The notes under the pieces are model-generated. The model was not told the origin of the DNA. It saw only the letters and a list, made by a program, of their open reading frames with translations, and made no database searches. From NCBI GenBank assembly GCA_029567325.1, contig JAKQLF010000089.1, positions 1 to 38,785 of the forward strand: a stretch of DNA of 38,785 nt. The letters run 5' to 3'. The translations under genes and the position numbers were made by a program. Source of the stretch: Bacteroidota bacterium (GTDB taxonomy: Bacteria; Bacteroidota; Bacteroidia; Chitinophagales; Saprospiraceae). This document shows, one piece after another, positions 25,211 to 34,800 of the stretch. Each line of letters starts with the position of its first letter. Within the stretch, counting starts at the first letter, position 1.

Positions 25211-26215
25211 TTAATGTTTCAAAAATGAAAGTCGGTCCTGACCAATGAGTAAGAAATAAACTCCAGATTGTAAATTGCTTACGTCAATGGAATTTCCAGT
25301 TTGATACAACTCGTTGATCAATTCTTTGCCGCTTGCATCAAATATTTTGACTGGCGCACTTTCATATCCAGATAGCCATACTTCATTTACAGCACTAGTT
25401 GGAAAGAGGAATTGTTCTTTTCCACCTTCAAAATTGCCAGCAAGAATACCAAAGCTTGTTTTTTTGCCATCTAAGTCAAACTGATTGAGTCTGTAATAAT
25501 TGATGCCTTTGGCTGGGGATTCATGCGCAAAAGAATAGTCTTTTTCGCCAGAACGCTCTTGCTTAGCTTCTACTCTGCCTACTTCGATAAAATTGATGCC
25601 GTCTTTTGAGTGATCTATGGTGAAGTGGGAATTGTTGGTTTCTTCGGTGGTGGACCAGATTGTTCCAATTGAACTCTGATTTATTTGAATTTTATAAGTA
25701 CCCAACTTAATCGGTAATATTCCATTGCTAAGAGCATCTTTCACCCATACTCCATTTGCTGAATTCCTTTGTAAACTTAAATCAGGATTCTCTGCATTGG
25801 ACTCTTGTACCCCAGTATTTGAAGATAGAATTCCATCAGCTATTCCACCCACAGCTGTGAAAGTACCCTCATATGAAATAAACTCAATAAGTGTTGTCCC
25901 TGTTGACAAAGCAATGCCATCAGGTGATCCATTTTGCAAACCATCCGTGGCATATGTGTAAACACAAACTTGGCCCCCAGTTGCTGGCGAACATGTTGAC
26001 CCAGTTTGTGCTGGAGATGTATAAGCAGCACCACCAGCACCATTGTATCTTGTTAACACATAGTCTAGAGGATCAATACCTGTTGGGTAGAATACTTCAA
26101 CATATTCATTATTATCACCTCCTGGATTATCATAGTTTATCTCCGAAATAAAAGGAGTTTGACAAAAAGCCGAAACAAAAATAAACGCAAATAAAAATGT
26201 AAGGATTGACTTCAT
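25211..26215 (-). CDS. T9SS cargo protein with a lamin-tail-like domain
   Basis: A 334-residue secreted protein. The ATG at 26215 gives the signal peptide MKSILTFLFAFIFVSAFCQ. Residues about 20-165 resemble a lamin-tail domain (PFISEINYDNPGGDNNEYVEVF, DGIALSTGTTLIEFISYEGTF), often found in secreted nucleases and adhesins. A module shared with the two neighbouring paralogues follows (WSTTEETNNSHFTIDHSKDG, GINYYRLNQFDLDGKKTSF). The end (VKIFDASGKELINELY, SIDVSNLQSGVYFLLIG) is a type-A-like T9SS sorting domain, so surface attachment or secretion is expected. No catalytic motif is seen. Confidence 0.85.
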   Translation of the reverse strand: MKSILTFLFAFIFVSAFCQTPFISEINYDNPGGDNNEYVEVFYPTGIDPLDYVLTRYNGAGGAAYTSPAQTGSTCSPATGGQVCVYTYATDGLQNGSPDGIALSTGTTLIEFISYEGTFTAVGGIADGILSSNTGVQESNAENPDLSLQRNSANGVWVKDALSNGILPIKLGTYKIQINQSSIGTIWSTTEETNNSHFTIDHSKDGINFIEVGRVEAKQERSGEKDYSFAHESPAKGINYYRLNQFDLDGKKTSFGILAGNFEGGKEQFLFPTSAVNEVWLSGYESAPVKIFDASGKELINELYQTGNSIDVSNLQSGVYFLLIGQDRLSFLKH

Positions 26216-26349
26216 ATTAAATGATTTAGAGTGTAAATTAATCGTTGGGTTAATTCGAGCCCTAAGAAACACTTTTCCCAAATCAATTCAAAACTTTTCC
26301 CTTTACTCTTTTATTAATTTTTAGCGTCCAAAATATAACAGCATGTGAA
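26216..26349 (-). promoter_or_regulatory. Upstream region conserved with 27442-27575
   Basis: The region in front of the 25211-26215 gene aligns with that in front of the 26350-27441 gene. Shared blocks on the plus strand are GTAAATTAAT, GGGTTAA, GCCCTAAGAAACA and TTTTCCCAA, in the same order and spacing. The two genes probably arose by duplication including their promoter. Confidence 0.65.
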
Positions 26350-27441
26350 TTAGATTTTCACGAATTTAAATCTTTCACTTCCTATTATGACATAATATAT
26401 ACCTTTCTCAAATTCAGCAACATCCAAGCCTCTTCCTTTGGAATATGGCAGTTGAACGACTTTTCTTCCTGTTGCATCAAAAATATCCAGATTGCCATCT
26501 TCCATTCCTGAAAGAAATATTTGGCCATCAGTGGCAGTTGGATACAAAAAGCGGTCTCCTTTACCCTTGAATTCTGCAGATAAAATATTGAAGCTCGTTT
26601 TTGTGCCATCTAGGTCAAACTGATTGAGCCTATAATAATTAATACCTCGATTTGGAAATTCATGTACAAAAGTATAATCCTTTTCAGCAGAACGGTCTTT
26701 TTGGGATTCTATGCGACCAATTGTTTGAAAGTTTCTACCATTTAATGAATGTTCTACAGTGAAATGAGAATTATCTGACTCATAAGAAGTGGACCATTCA
26801 ACCATTATGTTATCTGTTATTTGTTTAATGGCATATTTTTCTAAATGTATGGGTAATAAAATGGAAGAGATGGTGAAATTGTCAATGCCAAATCCATTGT
26901 TTGTACCTATTTCATCATTCCAAGTAAAAGTGATGGTAAACGATGCATCGGGTGCTAAATTTAAGTCGGACAAAGCAACACTTTTGGAAATAATGGTTGC
27001 CATACCATTCATACCGCCAGCTGCTACAACCCCTTGACCCAAACCAGATACATCGCCCAAAGAGGAAGTCACGGTGATGCCTGAATTATTGGAATATCTC
27101 CACTGTTCTAAATCATACGAAATTTCTAAGTCAGTGATGATTTTCGAAGTACTATTTATAAACGTTGCCGTAAAGCCAATATTGGTTTGTGCTTCACTGC
27201 GCAAGCCGCCTAGCGAATAATCACCTCCCGTTCCATAGGCATAATTGCCACCTACAAAATCAGTTCCAAAACTGGTTCCTAAGAAATTGCTATTTACTGC
27301 GGTCCACCCAGCAGGCATCGAAGCTTGAGTGCCTGCGAAAGAATCAAAATCATTGGAGTATCCGCTGGATGTTAAGGCAATTTGAGCAAATGTGGAAACA
27401 ACGCACAAGAGTGCGCAAAAGCATGTGAGGATTGACTTCAT
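26350..27441 (-). CDS. T9SS cargo protein with an unidentified beta-rich passenger
   Basis: A 363-residue secreted protein with signal peptide MKSILTCFCALLCVVSTFAQ, nearly the same as its neighbour's. Residues about 25-195 form a beta-rich passenger (YSNDFDSFAGTQASMPAGWTAVNSNF, FTFTWNDEIGTNNGFGIDNFTISS-like stretch), a type seen on secreted Bacteroidota proteins beside nuclease or adhesin domains, with no catalytic motif. The C-terminal half is the shared module (VEWSTSYESDNSHFTVEHSL, GINYYRLNQFDLDGTKTSF) and the sorting-like tail ending KFVKI. Confidence 0.83.
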   Translation of the reverse strand: MKSILTCFCALLCVVSTFAQIALTSSGYSNDFDSFAGTQASMPAGWTAVNSNFLGTSFGTDFVGGNYAYGTGGDYSLGGLRSEAQTNIGFTATFINSTSKIITDLEISYDLEQWRYSNNSGITVTSSLGDVSGLGQGVVAAGGMNGMATIISKSVALSDLNLAPDASFTITFTWNDEIGTNNGFGIDNFTISSILLPIHLEKYAIKQITDNIMVEWSTSYESDNSHFTVEHSLNGRNFQTIGRIESQKDRSAEKDYTFVHEFPNRGINYYRLNQFDLDGTKTSFNILSAEFKGKGDRFLYPTATDGQIFLSGMEDGNLDIFDATGRKVVQLPYSKGRGLDVAEFEKGIYYVIIGSERFKFVKI

Positions 27442-27575
27442 TTTAAACTAGATTTAAAGGGTAAATTAATTTTGGGTTAAAACAAGCCCTAAGAAACAAA
27501 TTTTCCCAATTAAATCAAAGTTTTCTCGCCTTCTCTTTTAATAAATTTCACGTATTTAAAAAATAAGCGTATAAA
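27442..27575 (-). promoter_or_regulatory. Upstream region conserved with 26216-26349
   Basis: Second copy of the conserved upstream region described for 26216-26349. The best-conserved block, GCCCTAAGAAACA, lies about 45 bp before the start codon in both. The third paralogue at 27589-28671 has a different upstream region. Confidence 0.65.
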
Positions 27576-27588
27576 AAGTGCTTTATAT

Positions 27589-28671
27589 TTAGATTTTAAA
27601 GAATTTAAATCGCTCATTTTCAATGTTGAGGTAATAGAGCCCCTTCGAAAAACCACTCATATCTAAGCTACTACCTTTGATATATTGTTTTTGCAAAACT
27701 TTCTTCCCAGTGCCGTCAAATAGATTGATCAAACCATCTTCTATTCCTGAAAGAAATATTTGTGCATCTGTCACCGTAGGAAATAAAAAACGTAGTCCAT
27801 CACCTTTGTGTTCGGCTAATAAAATATCAAATTTCGTTGAAGTGCCGTCCAAATCAAACTGCACGACTCTGTAATAATTTATACCTGTTTTCGGATTTTC
27901 GTGCACATAAGCATAATCCTTATTTCCAGATCTTTCCAAATTGCTTTCAACTCTTCCAATTTCAATAAAGATTTTACCATCTGATGAATGCTCCACCATA
28001 AAATGAGAATGCTCGGATTCTTCGGTGGTTGTCCATGACAACAACATCTTGGCATCTTGGTTGGTCAATGAATAGTTGATAATTTTCACGGGTAATGCCA
28101 AACAATTTGGCTCAGGAAAAGGAATGATGGAGTTACTGCCTATCCATTGATTAGGGTTGAGAACATCTAAAGAATCAAAATAAGCATTATCAACATTGCC
28201 TACATCCACAAAATTGGTCATTGGTACATCACCACCTCCAGCACCTTCGCCGAAAGATACAGTGAAGCATATATTACTAGCCATGGTAGAATTTGGATTT
28301 GTAGCGGGGACCGAATTTAAAATATAAACATTTTCTGTCCCGGTTTGGGATAATCCTAACATTGTTCCTGTAAAAGATCCACAAGTTGCAGTTGTTAGTT
28401 CCAATAATACCGTGCTTCCATTTGGTAATCCATTCATTGGAGTTGTATATTGTATTTCTTCTTCGCCCAAATTATTAAATGAATTAGTTGCACTTACCCA
28501 TTCATTATCGGTTATCCAAAAAACAGTATTGCCTGGAATATCCGCAGTTGCCCGAATCATTAATTTATCTTCGTCGCTGGAAAAAGCAACTATTTGAAGG
28601 CCTGTGCACTGTCCTATCAGTCCAATATTAAAAGAAAATAATGCCAATATTGTAAAAAATACATACTTCAT
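27589..28671 (-). CDS. T9SS cargo protein, third paralogue
   Basis: A 360-residue secreted protein with signal peptide (about residues 1-20, ending GLIGQ). The passenger (about 21-190: LQIVAFSSDEDKLMIRATADIPGNTVFWITDNEW, then GSTVLLELTTATCGSFTG) differs from those of its neighbours and has no catalytic motif I recognise. From about residue 193 it joins the shared module (LPVKIINYSLTNQDAKMLLSW, GINYYRVVQFDLDGTSTKF) and ends in the sorting-like tail (INLFDGTGKKVLQKQY, KFFKI). It has its own consensus promoter at 28691-28721, so it may lead the cluster. Confidence 0.83.
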   Translation of the reverse strand: MKYVFFTILALFSFNIGLIGQCTGLQIVAFSSDEDKLMIRATADIPGNTVFWITDNEWVSATNSFNNLGEEEIQYTTPMNGLPNGSTVLLELTTATCGSFTGTMLGLSQTGTENVYILNSVPATNPNSTMASNICFTVSFGEGAGGGDVPMTNFVDVGNVDNAYFDSLDVLNPNQWIGSNSIIPFPEPNCLALPVKIINYSLTNQDAKMLLSWTTTEESEHSHFMVEHSSDGKIFIEIGRVESNLERSGNKDYAYVHENPKTGINYYRVVQFDLDGTSTKFDILLAEHKGDGLRFLFPTVTDAQIFLSGIEDGLINLFDGTGKKVLQKQYIKGSSLDMSGFSKGLYYLNIENERFKFFKI

Positions 28672-28690
28672 ATCTTATTGTTTATTTGAA

Positions 28691-28721
28691 CAAAGATAAG
28701 TATAAATTATATATGATGCAA
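28691..28721 (-). promoter_or_regulatory. Consensus Bacteroidota promoter for the third T9SS cargo gene
   Basis: On the minus strand TTG (28721-28719), a 20-bp spacer and TATCTTTG (28698-28691) fit the TTG-N19/20-TAnnTTTG consensus. The -7 element is 19 bp before the ATG at 28671. It is the clearest promoter in the window. Confidence 0.65.
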
Positions 28722-28877
28722 TATTATAATTTGTATTAACTTATTTGTCAATGTGTAATAATTTTAGATTTATAAAAACGTAGGCTTTACTATTTTTTGA
28801 ATTTCAATAGATATAAAATTTTGCCATATGCACTCAAAACATTTACTTTTACCATTACTTACAACAAAATCAAGTTT

Positions 28878-29780
28878 ATGAGTTATTTAATAGGTGTCGA
28901 CTTGGGAGGTACCAAAATGGAAGCGGCACTCCTCAACAAATCAGATTACAGTGTAGTAGAGAGGAGGAGAATTCCAACAGATGGGCATTTGGGTTACGAA
29001 AGTATTACCACAAGATTGGCAGGATTGATCCAAGGCTTGGCCAAGGATTATGATTTTTCTCCTGCGCATGTGGGAATAGGTACTCCTGGAAGCTTGGATC
29101 CGATTCTGAATGCAATGAAAAATTGCAATGCGACTGCCATCAATGGAAAACCAATGAAAGATGATTTGGAAAAGTTGCTCGGTTTTGAAGTAAGGTTGAG
29201 CAATGATGCAAATTGTTTTGCCCTTGCAGAAACTTTGTTGGGCATCGTTCCTGATGTGATTCCCAATGCACAAGTTGTTTTTGGAATCATACTCGGTACT
29301 GGCGTTGGTGGTGGACTGGTGGTAAATGGTAAGGTCATCAATGGAAGACAAGGTATTGGCGGCGAATGGGGGCACAACTTTCTAGACGAATCCGGTGGCA
29401 GATGCTTTTGTGGCAATATCGGTTGTAACGAAAGGGTCATAGCTGGTCCGGCTTTGATGCGTTATTATGCTTCCTTGACTGGTAAGGAAAAACCCCTCAA
29501 AGACATCGTCGATGAATGGCGTGCGGGCACTTCTGATGCAGCTACCCAAACCATGGAAAGGCTGTTTTTCTTTTTTGGTAAAGCCATCTCTCAAATTATC
29601 AACGTGATTGACCCTGATGCAATCGTTATTGGTGGTGGAGTCGGAAATATTGATGAATTGTACGTAAGAGGACCAATTGAAGCAAGAAAATATGTCATCA
29701 ACAATGGTCGTTTAGATACTTTATTTCTCAAGCCAAAATTGGGTGATAGTGCAGGTGTTTTTGGAGCAGCGATGTTATAA
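28878..29780 (+). CDS. ROK-family sugar kinase (glucokinase-like)
   Basis: A 300-residue ROK protein. The ATG at 28878 is chosen because LIGVDLGGTKMEAALL, the phosphate-binding motif, normally starts within a few residues of the N-terminus; the longer frame needs a TTG at 28797. Other hallmarks are GTPGSLDP, LSNDANCFALAE, GTGVGGGLVVNGKVINGRQG, the GGEWGH active-site motif and the zinc site CFCGNIGCNE. There is no helix-turn-helix, so it is a kinase and not a NagC-type repressor. It probably phosphorylates glucose or an aminosugar in the cytoplasm. The ABC ATPase gene starts 12 bp downstream. Confidence 0.93.
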   Translation: MSYLIGVDLGGTKMEAALLNKSDYSVVERRRIPTDGHLGYESITTRLAGLIQGLAKDYDFSPAHVGIGTPGSLDPILNAMKNCNATAINGKPMKDDLEKLLGFEVRLSNDANCFALAETLLGIVPDVIPNAQVVFGIILGTGVGGGLVVNGKVINGRQGIGGEWGHNFLDESGGRCFCGNIGCNERVIAGPALMRYYASLTGKEKPLKDIVDEWRAGTSDAATQTMERLFFFFGKAISQIINVIDPDAIVIGGGVGNIDELYVRGPIEARKYVINNGRLDTLFLKPKLGDSAGVFGAAML

Positions 29781-29792
29781 ATAAATGAAAGG

Positions 29793-30434
29793 ATGACCAT
29801 TATTTCTTTTGAAGATGTAAAATTTTCTTATCAATCTGGCCAGTCTTTACAATTTCCAGATGTAAATATTCAAAAAGGTAATACAACACTCGTTTTAGGT
29901 CAGTCTGGTGTGGGAAAAACTACTTGTTTGCATTTGATGGCTGGACTGATGAAACCAAAGTCGGGCAACATTGTCATCATTGGATCATCTATTGTCCAAA
30001 TGACCCAAAGTGAATTGGATGCTTTCAGAGGAAAAAATGTAGGCGTCATTTTTCAACAAAATCACTTCATTTCTGCTTTGAATGTCTTGGAAAATATCGA
30101 AATGAGTCAATATTTATCTGGAGGCAAAAAGGATACGATTTTCTGCAAAGAACTGCTCAAACGTCTGGACATCGCAGATAAATGGAATAAAAAAACCACT
30201 GCGCTTTCACAAGGAGAAAGACAAAGAGTAGCAATCGCCAGATCTTTAGCTGCGAAGCCGCCCATCATTCTTGCAGATGAACCAACTTCTGCTTTGGACG
30301 ATGCAAATACAACAGAAGTTTTTAAGTTGCTCAATGATCAAGCAGAATATTTGGGCTCAACTTTGGTCATTGTAACGCATGATAACCGACTCAAAGACCT
30401 CGTTCCTCACCACATCAATCTGAACAAATCATGA
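29793..30434 (+). CDS. ABC ATPase of the LolD/MacB type
   Basis: A 213-residue ATPase of the MacB/LolD/FtsE branch, whose members drive FtsX-fold permeases that move or extract envelope molecules without conventional substrate channels. Walker A is GQSGVGKT (residues 36-43), signature LSQGERQRVAIARS starts at 138, Walker B is PIILADEPTSALDD, and the switch is VTHDNRL. It starts 12 bp after the ROK gene and overlaps the permease gene as ATGA, so the two products are a pair. ATG start. Confidence 0.93.
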   Translation: MTIISFEDVKFSYQSGQSLQFPDVNIQKGNTTLVLGQSGVGKTTCLHLMAGLMKPKSGNIVIIGSSIVQMTQSELDAFRGKNVGVIFQQNHFISALNVLENIEMSQYLSGGKKDTIFCKELLKRLDIADKWNKKTTALSQGERQRVAIARSLAAKPPIILADEPTSALDDANTTEVFKLLNDQAEYLGSTLVIVTHDNRLKDLVPHHINLNKS

Positions 30435-31747
30435 ATGCATTCAGATTAGCCATTCGCAACATTCTGGATAAACCACTCAATCTTTTATTGAGTATCATCC
30501 TTTTTGCCTTAGGTGTGGGCTTGATCAACTTCTTGATCTTATTCAACCATCAACTTAAGGATAAATTTGAATCCAATCTGGCGGATATTGACCTGGTTTT
30601 AGGTGCAAAAGGAAGTCCCTTGCAACTCATCCTTTGCAACATGTATCACATAGATAATCCAACAGGAAACATCAAAATCGGTGATGCAAAACCTTTTCTC
30701 AATCCCAAGCATCCCATCATTGCCAGCGCAGTGCCGTTGAGTTTGGGCGATAACTATAAAAATTTCAGAATTGTAGGGACCAATTACGGTTTTACTGAAT
30801 TGTATAAAGCAAAAATCTCGCAAGGTAAACTTTGGGAAGCACCACTGGAAGTGACAATTGGCCAACAAGTTGCCGATGAAACCAACCTGAAAATTGGGGA
30901 CACTTTTACCAGTTCACATGGATTTACTGATGATGTGGATCTAGCGCACGATCACAATGCTTTTAAAGTCGTTGGCATTTTAGCTCCAACAGGTGCAGTC
31001 ATTGATCAATTGATAATGACTCAAACATCAACCATTTGGCAGGTTCATAAACACGAGGAAGAGGAAGCAACAGAAACTTCTGCCGAAGAGGAGCACGACC
31101 ATGCCGAAGGAGAGGAGCACGACCATCAGGAAGAACCTCAAGTACAAACATCCACCTTTCCACTTGGTTCTAATGAGGAATTGTTGACTCATCCTGAGGA
31201 ATCGATTACGTCCATCTTGGTAAAATACAAATCTCGCACTAGTTTCCAAGCGCTCAACATGCCTCGTATGGTCAATGAAAATACGAGTCTGCAAGCAGCC
31301 GCTCCAGCATATGAAATCAATAAATTGGTAGACATGGTCGGAGTGGGGACAGATGGTATCAAAGCCATTGCCTATTTAATCGGCTTTGTCTCTGCTTTAA
31401 GCATTTTCATTTCTTTATACAGAGCTATGCGCGACCGAAAGTATGAACTTGCACTGATCAGAGTGATGGGTGGGAAAAGAAGTTATATTTTCAATCTGAT
31501 TGTTTTAGAAGGATTTTTACTTGCCTTGATCGGCTGGACAGTCGGTACCATTTTGAGTCATGTTTCGATGGAAATAATGGCCGGTTACCTCAAATCCGAT
31601 TTCAGATACAGTTTCACTGGTTGGATTTGGTTGATGGAAGAATGGTTTTTACTGGGTATCTCTTTATTTATAGGTGTACTTTCAGCATTGATTCCTGCAT
31701 TATCAGCGGCAAAACAAGACGTCAATGAAGTGTTGGATAAAGGGTAG
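30431..31747 (+). CDS. FtsX-family ABC permease with a His/Glu-rich periplasmic loop
   Basis: A 438-residue FtsX/MacB-type permease: one N-terminal helix (about residues 15-38), a large periplasmic domain (40-310) and three C-terminal helices (about 315-335, 360-385, 405-430). The core end (VMGGKRSYIFNLIVLEGFLLALIG) is typical. Within the periplasmic domain residues about 206-238 form a loop rich in H, E and D (EEEHDHAEGEEHDHQEE), plus LAHDH a little earlier, which suggests binding of zinc or another metal. Similar His-rich FtsX permeases occur with DUF3299 and zinc-binding proteins elsewhere; here DUF3299-like genes are 27 kb away, so the link is only suggestive. Confidence 0.9.
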   Translation: MNAFRLAIRNILDKPLNLLLSIILFALGVGLINFLILFNHQLKDKFESNLADIDLVLGAKGSPLQLILCNMYHIDNPTGNIKIGDAKPFLNPKHPIIASAVPLSLGDNYKNFRIVGTNYGFTELYKAKISQGKLWEAPLEVTIGQQVADETNLKIGDTFTSSHGFTDDVDLAHDHNAFKVVGILAPTGAVIDQLIMTQTSTIWQVHKHEEEEATETSAEEEHDHAEGEEHDHQEEPQVQTSTFPLGSNEELLTHPEESITSILVKYKSRTSFQALNMPRMVNENTSLQAAAPAYEINKLVDMVGVGTDGIKAIAYLIGFVSALSIFISLYRAMRDRKYELALIRVMGGKRSYIFNLIVLEGFLLALIGWTVGTILSHVSMEIMAGYLKSDFRYSFTGWIWLMEEWFLLGISLFIGVLSALIPALSAAKQDVNEVLDKG

Positions 31748-31879
31748 CCTTTGTCTGAATTTGCTTTACCAAGTCAACTTCAATTTTCAAGTTTAAAATC
31801 GGAACCTTTTCTTAGCAGGAAGTCTTGGAAACATTTCCGTTTGGTATATCTTTATGCGTATAAATTGGTTGATATGTTA

Positions 31880-34800
31880 ATGAGTAGAATAGTTTTTTGT
31901 TTGCTGCTTTTACAATGTTCATTTGTGCTCATTGCACAAGAGCAAGAACGCAAATTAGATCCTTTAGAAAAAATAAGTTTTAGGAGCATTGGTCCTGCAG
32001 GCATGTCTGGAAGGATTACTGCCGTCGATGTCGACCTTTCTAATACCAATAGAATTTTTGCTGGTGCTGCTTCAGGAGGAGTCTGGAGAAGCGAAGATGG
32101 AGGGACGTCATGGAAACCAGTTTTTGATGAGCAAAATAACTTGTCAATTGGTGCCATCAAAATCAATCAGAAAAACCCGGCTGAAGTTTGGGCAGGAACA
32201 GGAGAAGGGAATCCAAGAAACTCACTCAACACGGGAAATGGTATTTACAAATCTCTAGATGGTGGTACAACTTGGAAAAAGATGGGATTGGAAAATACAA
32301 AAACCATTCACCGCATCATTGTCCACCGAGATAATCCAAACATTGTTTTTGCTGCTTCTCTGGGATCACCTTGGGGACCAAATCCTGAAAGAGGAGTTTT
32401 CAGAACTCTTGATGGTGGCAAAACTTGGGATAAAGTCTTGTATGTCAATGACTCAACTGGAGCAGCAGATATGGTGGTTGACCCAAATAATCCCAATAAA
32501 ATATTGGTCGCAATGTGGGAACATGGTAGAAAGCCTTGGACTTTCAACAGTGGTGGCAAAGGTTCGGCAATTTACCTCACAGAAGACGGTGGTGATAATT
32601 GGAAGAAAATTTCTTCTGCAGATGGACTACCATCCGGAAACTTAGGCAGAATTGGCTTGGCCATCGCTGCATCTCGTCCAAACATCGTTTATGCATTGGT
32701 CGAAGCAGCAACCAATGGATTATATAAATCTGAGGATGGTGGTAAAAAATGGAAACTCGTTTCAACCAGAAACATCGGAAACCGTCCTTTTTATTATTCA
32801 GAAATATACGTGGATCCTACAAATGAAAACAGGATTTATAATTTATATTCTTATGTGTCCTTGAGTGAAGATGGCGGCAATTCATTCAAAACGATTGCGG
32901 ACTATGGCAATAATGTGCACCCCGACCATCATGCCTATTGGATCCATCCTACTGATCCTGATTTCATGATTGATGGCAATGATGGTGGATTATACATTAC
33001 CCGTGATAGGGGTGTAAACTGGACATTTGCCAGCAATATACCTGTGGGTCAATTTTATCACGTGAATGTCGATAGCGATTTTCCTTATAATGTTTACGGT
33101 GGCATGCAAGACAATGGATCATGGGTCGGTCCATCTTCTATTTTGAAAAGTGGGGGAATCAGAAATTATGACTTTCTGGAATTGTATTTTGGTGATGGTT
33201 TTGATGTAGTGCCAGATCAGCTCAATCCGCGATTTGGATATGCCATGTCTCAAGGTGGTAATTTATCTTATTATGATCGTTTGACAGGAAACAATAAATT
33301 CATTCAACCTTATGATTCAATACAGTTGAGGTTCAATTGGAATGCTGGTTTGGCTGCGGATCCGTTCAGAGCCAATGGTGTATATTATGGTAGTCAATTT
33401 TTACATTATTCCAATGATAATGGAGAAAGCTGGACAAAAAAATCACCTGATTTGACGAGCAATGATCCTTTGAAGCAAAAACAAAGTGAAAGTGGTGGCC
33501 TCACCATAGATGATACCGATGCTGAAAATCACACAACCATCATCGCCATCGCTCCAAGTCCTGTTGACAGTAACGTCATTTGGGTAGGTACTGATGATGG
33601 CAATTTACAAATTACCAAAGATGGAGGTAAAACCTGGAAAAATAGCATTTCAAGCATCAAAAGTGCGCCAGCGAATGCTTGGATTCCATACATAGAGGTC
33701 TCGAAATATGCTGCAGGTGAAGCCTTTGTTGTCATCAATAATTATCGCCAAAACGATTACAAACCTTATGCATATCATACTTCGGATTTTGGTCAGACTT
33801 GGCGCAGAATTGCTGATGAAAGCCAAATTGAAGGTTTTGTTTTGTGTGTGGTGCAACATCCGCGCACACCCAATTTGCTTTTTATGGGTACTGATGCTGG
33901 TTTATATGTATCATACAATAAAGGTACTGCATGGGAATTACTGAAAAAGGGATTTCCTCAAGTGCAAGTGAGTGATTTGAAAATTCAAGAAAGAGAAAAT
34001 GACCTCATCATTGCGACCTTTGGAAGAGCACTTTGGATTTTGGACGACTTGGCACCATTCGAAGCAAAAGCAAAGGATGCTAAATTTTATGATAAACCAT
34101 TTGCAGTGCTTCCTCCGCAAGATGCATACTTGGTTACCAACCGATCTGTTGATGGAATACGATTCATAGGTCAAAGTGAATTTGTAGGTCAGAATAAATA
34201 TTGGAGGTCTGCCAATTTCAATGTTTGGAAAAGTAAACCTGTAGTTACTCCAAAAGCGGAAGTCAAAAAGGAGAAAACTAAGGAAAAGGAGAAAAAAGGC
34301 AACAAAGTTGTAGAAACCGTTATTGATTCTGTAAGCATCAAATCCGACACGCTTTCAAAGGATTCCACCAAAAAAGAAAATATCTTGAAGGTTGTGATCA
34401 TTAATGCAGAAGGCGACACTGTGAGAAATTTCTCCAAAAAGATTTTGGATGGCATGAACAAAGTGGTGTGGAACTTGGAATCCAATGGTGTGAAATTACC
34501 AGAAAGAAGGAGACAAAGTTCTGAAGAAGAAAAGGATCCTCCAAGTGGACCAGATGTTTTACCAGGTAAATATTCCATTTACTTTAAATACAATGAGTAT
34601 ATTGACTCGACCGTAGTAGATGTGAAAATGGATCCACGGCAAAAAGTTTCAATCAGAGCAATCAAAGCAAAAGACACCGCCTACAGAGCTTTTGCTCAAA
34701 AGTTAAATAATTTGAATACAGGCTTTCAGCAATTGAATGAAGCAAGGGAAAGCATCAGAATTGTTGAGGCTTTACTTACTCATCAACCAGATTCTACCAA

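Noticed and set aside
28941-29375. Antisense frames of 130-144 codons
   Set aside because: They are opposite the ROK kinase, whose motifs fix the coding strand.
31751-31879. 43-residue N-terminal extension of the BNR protein
   Set aside because: It needs a TTG and would bury the signal peptide at residues 44-63.
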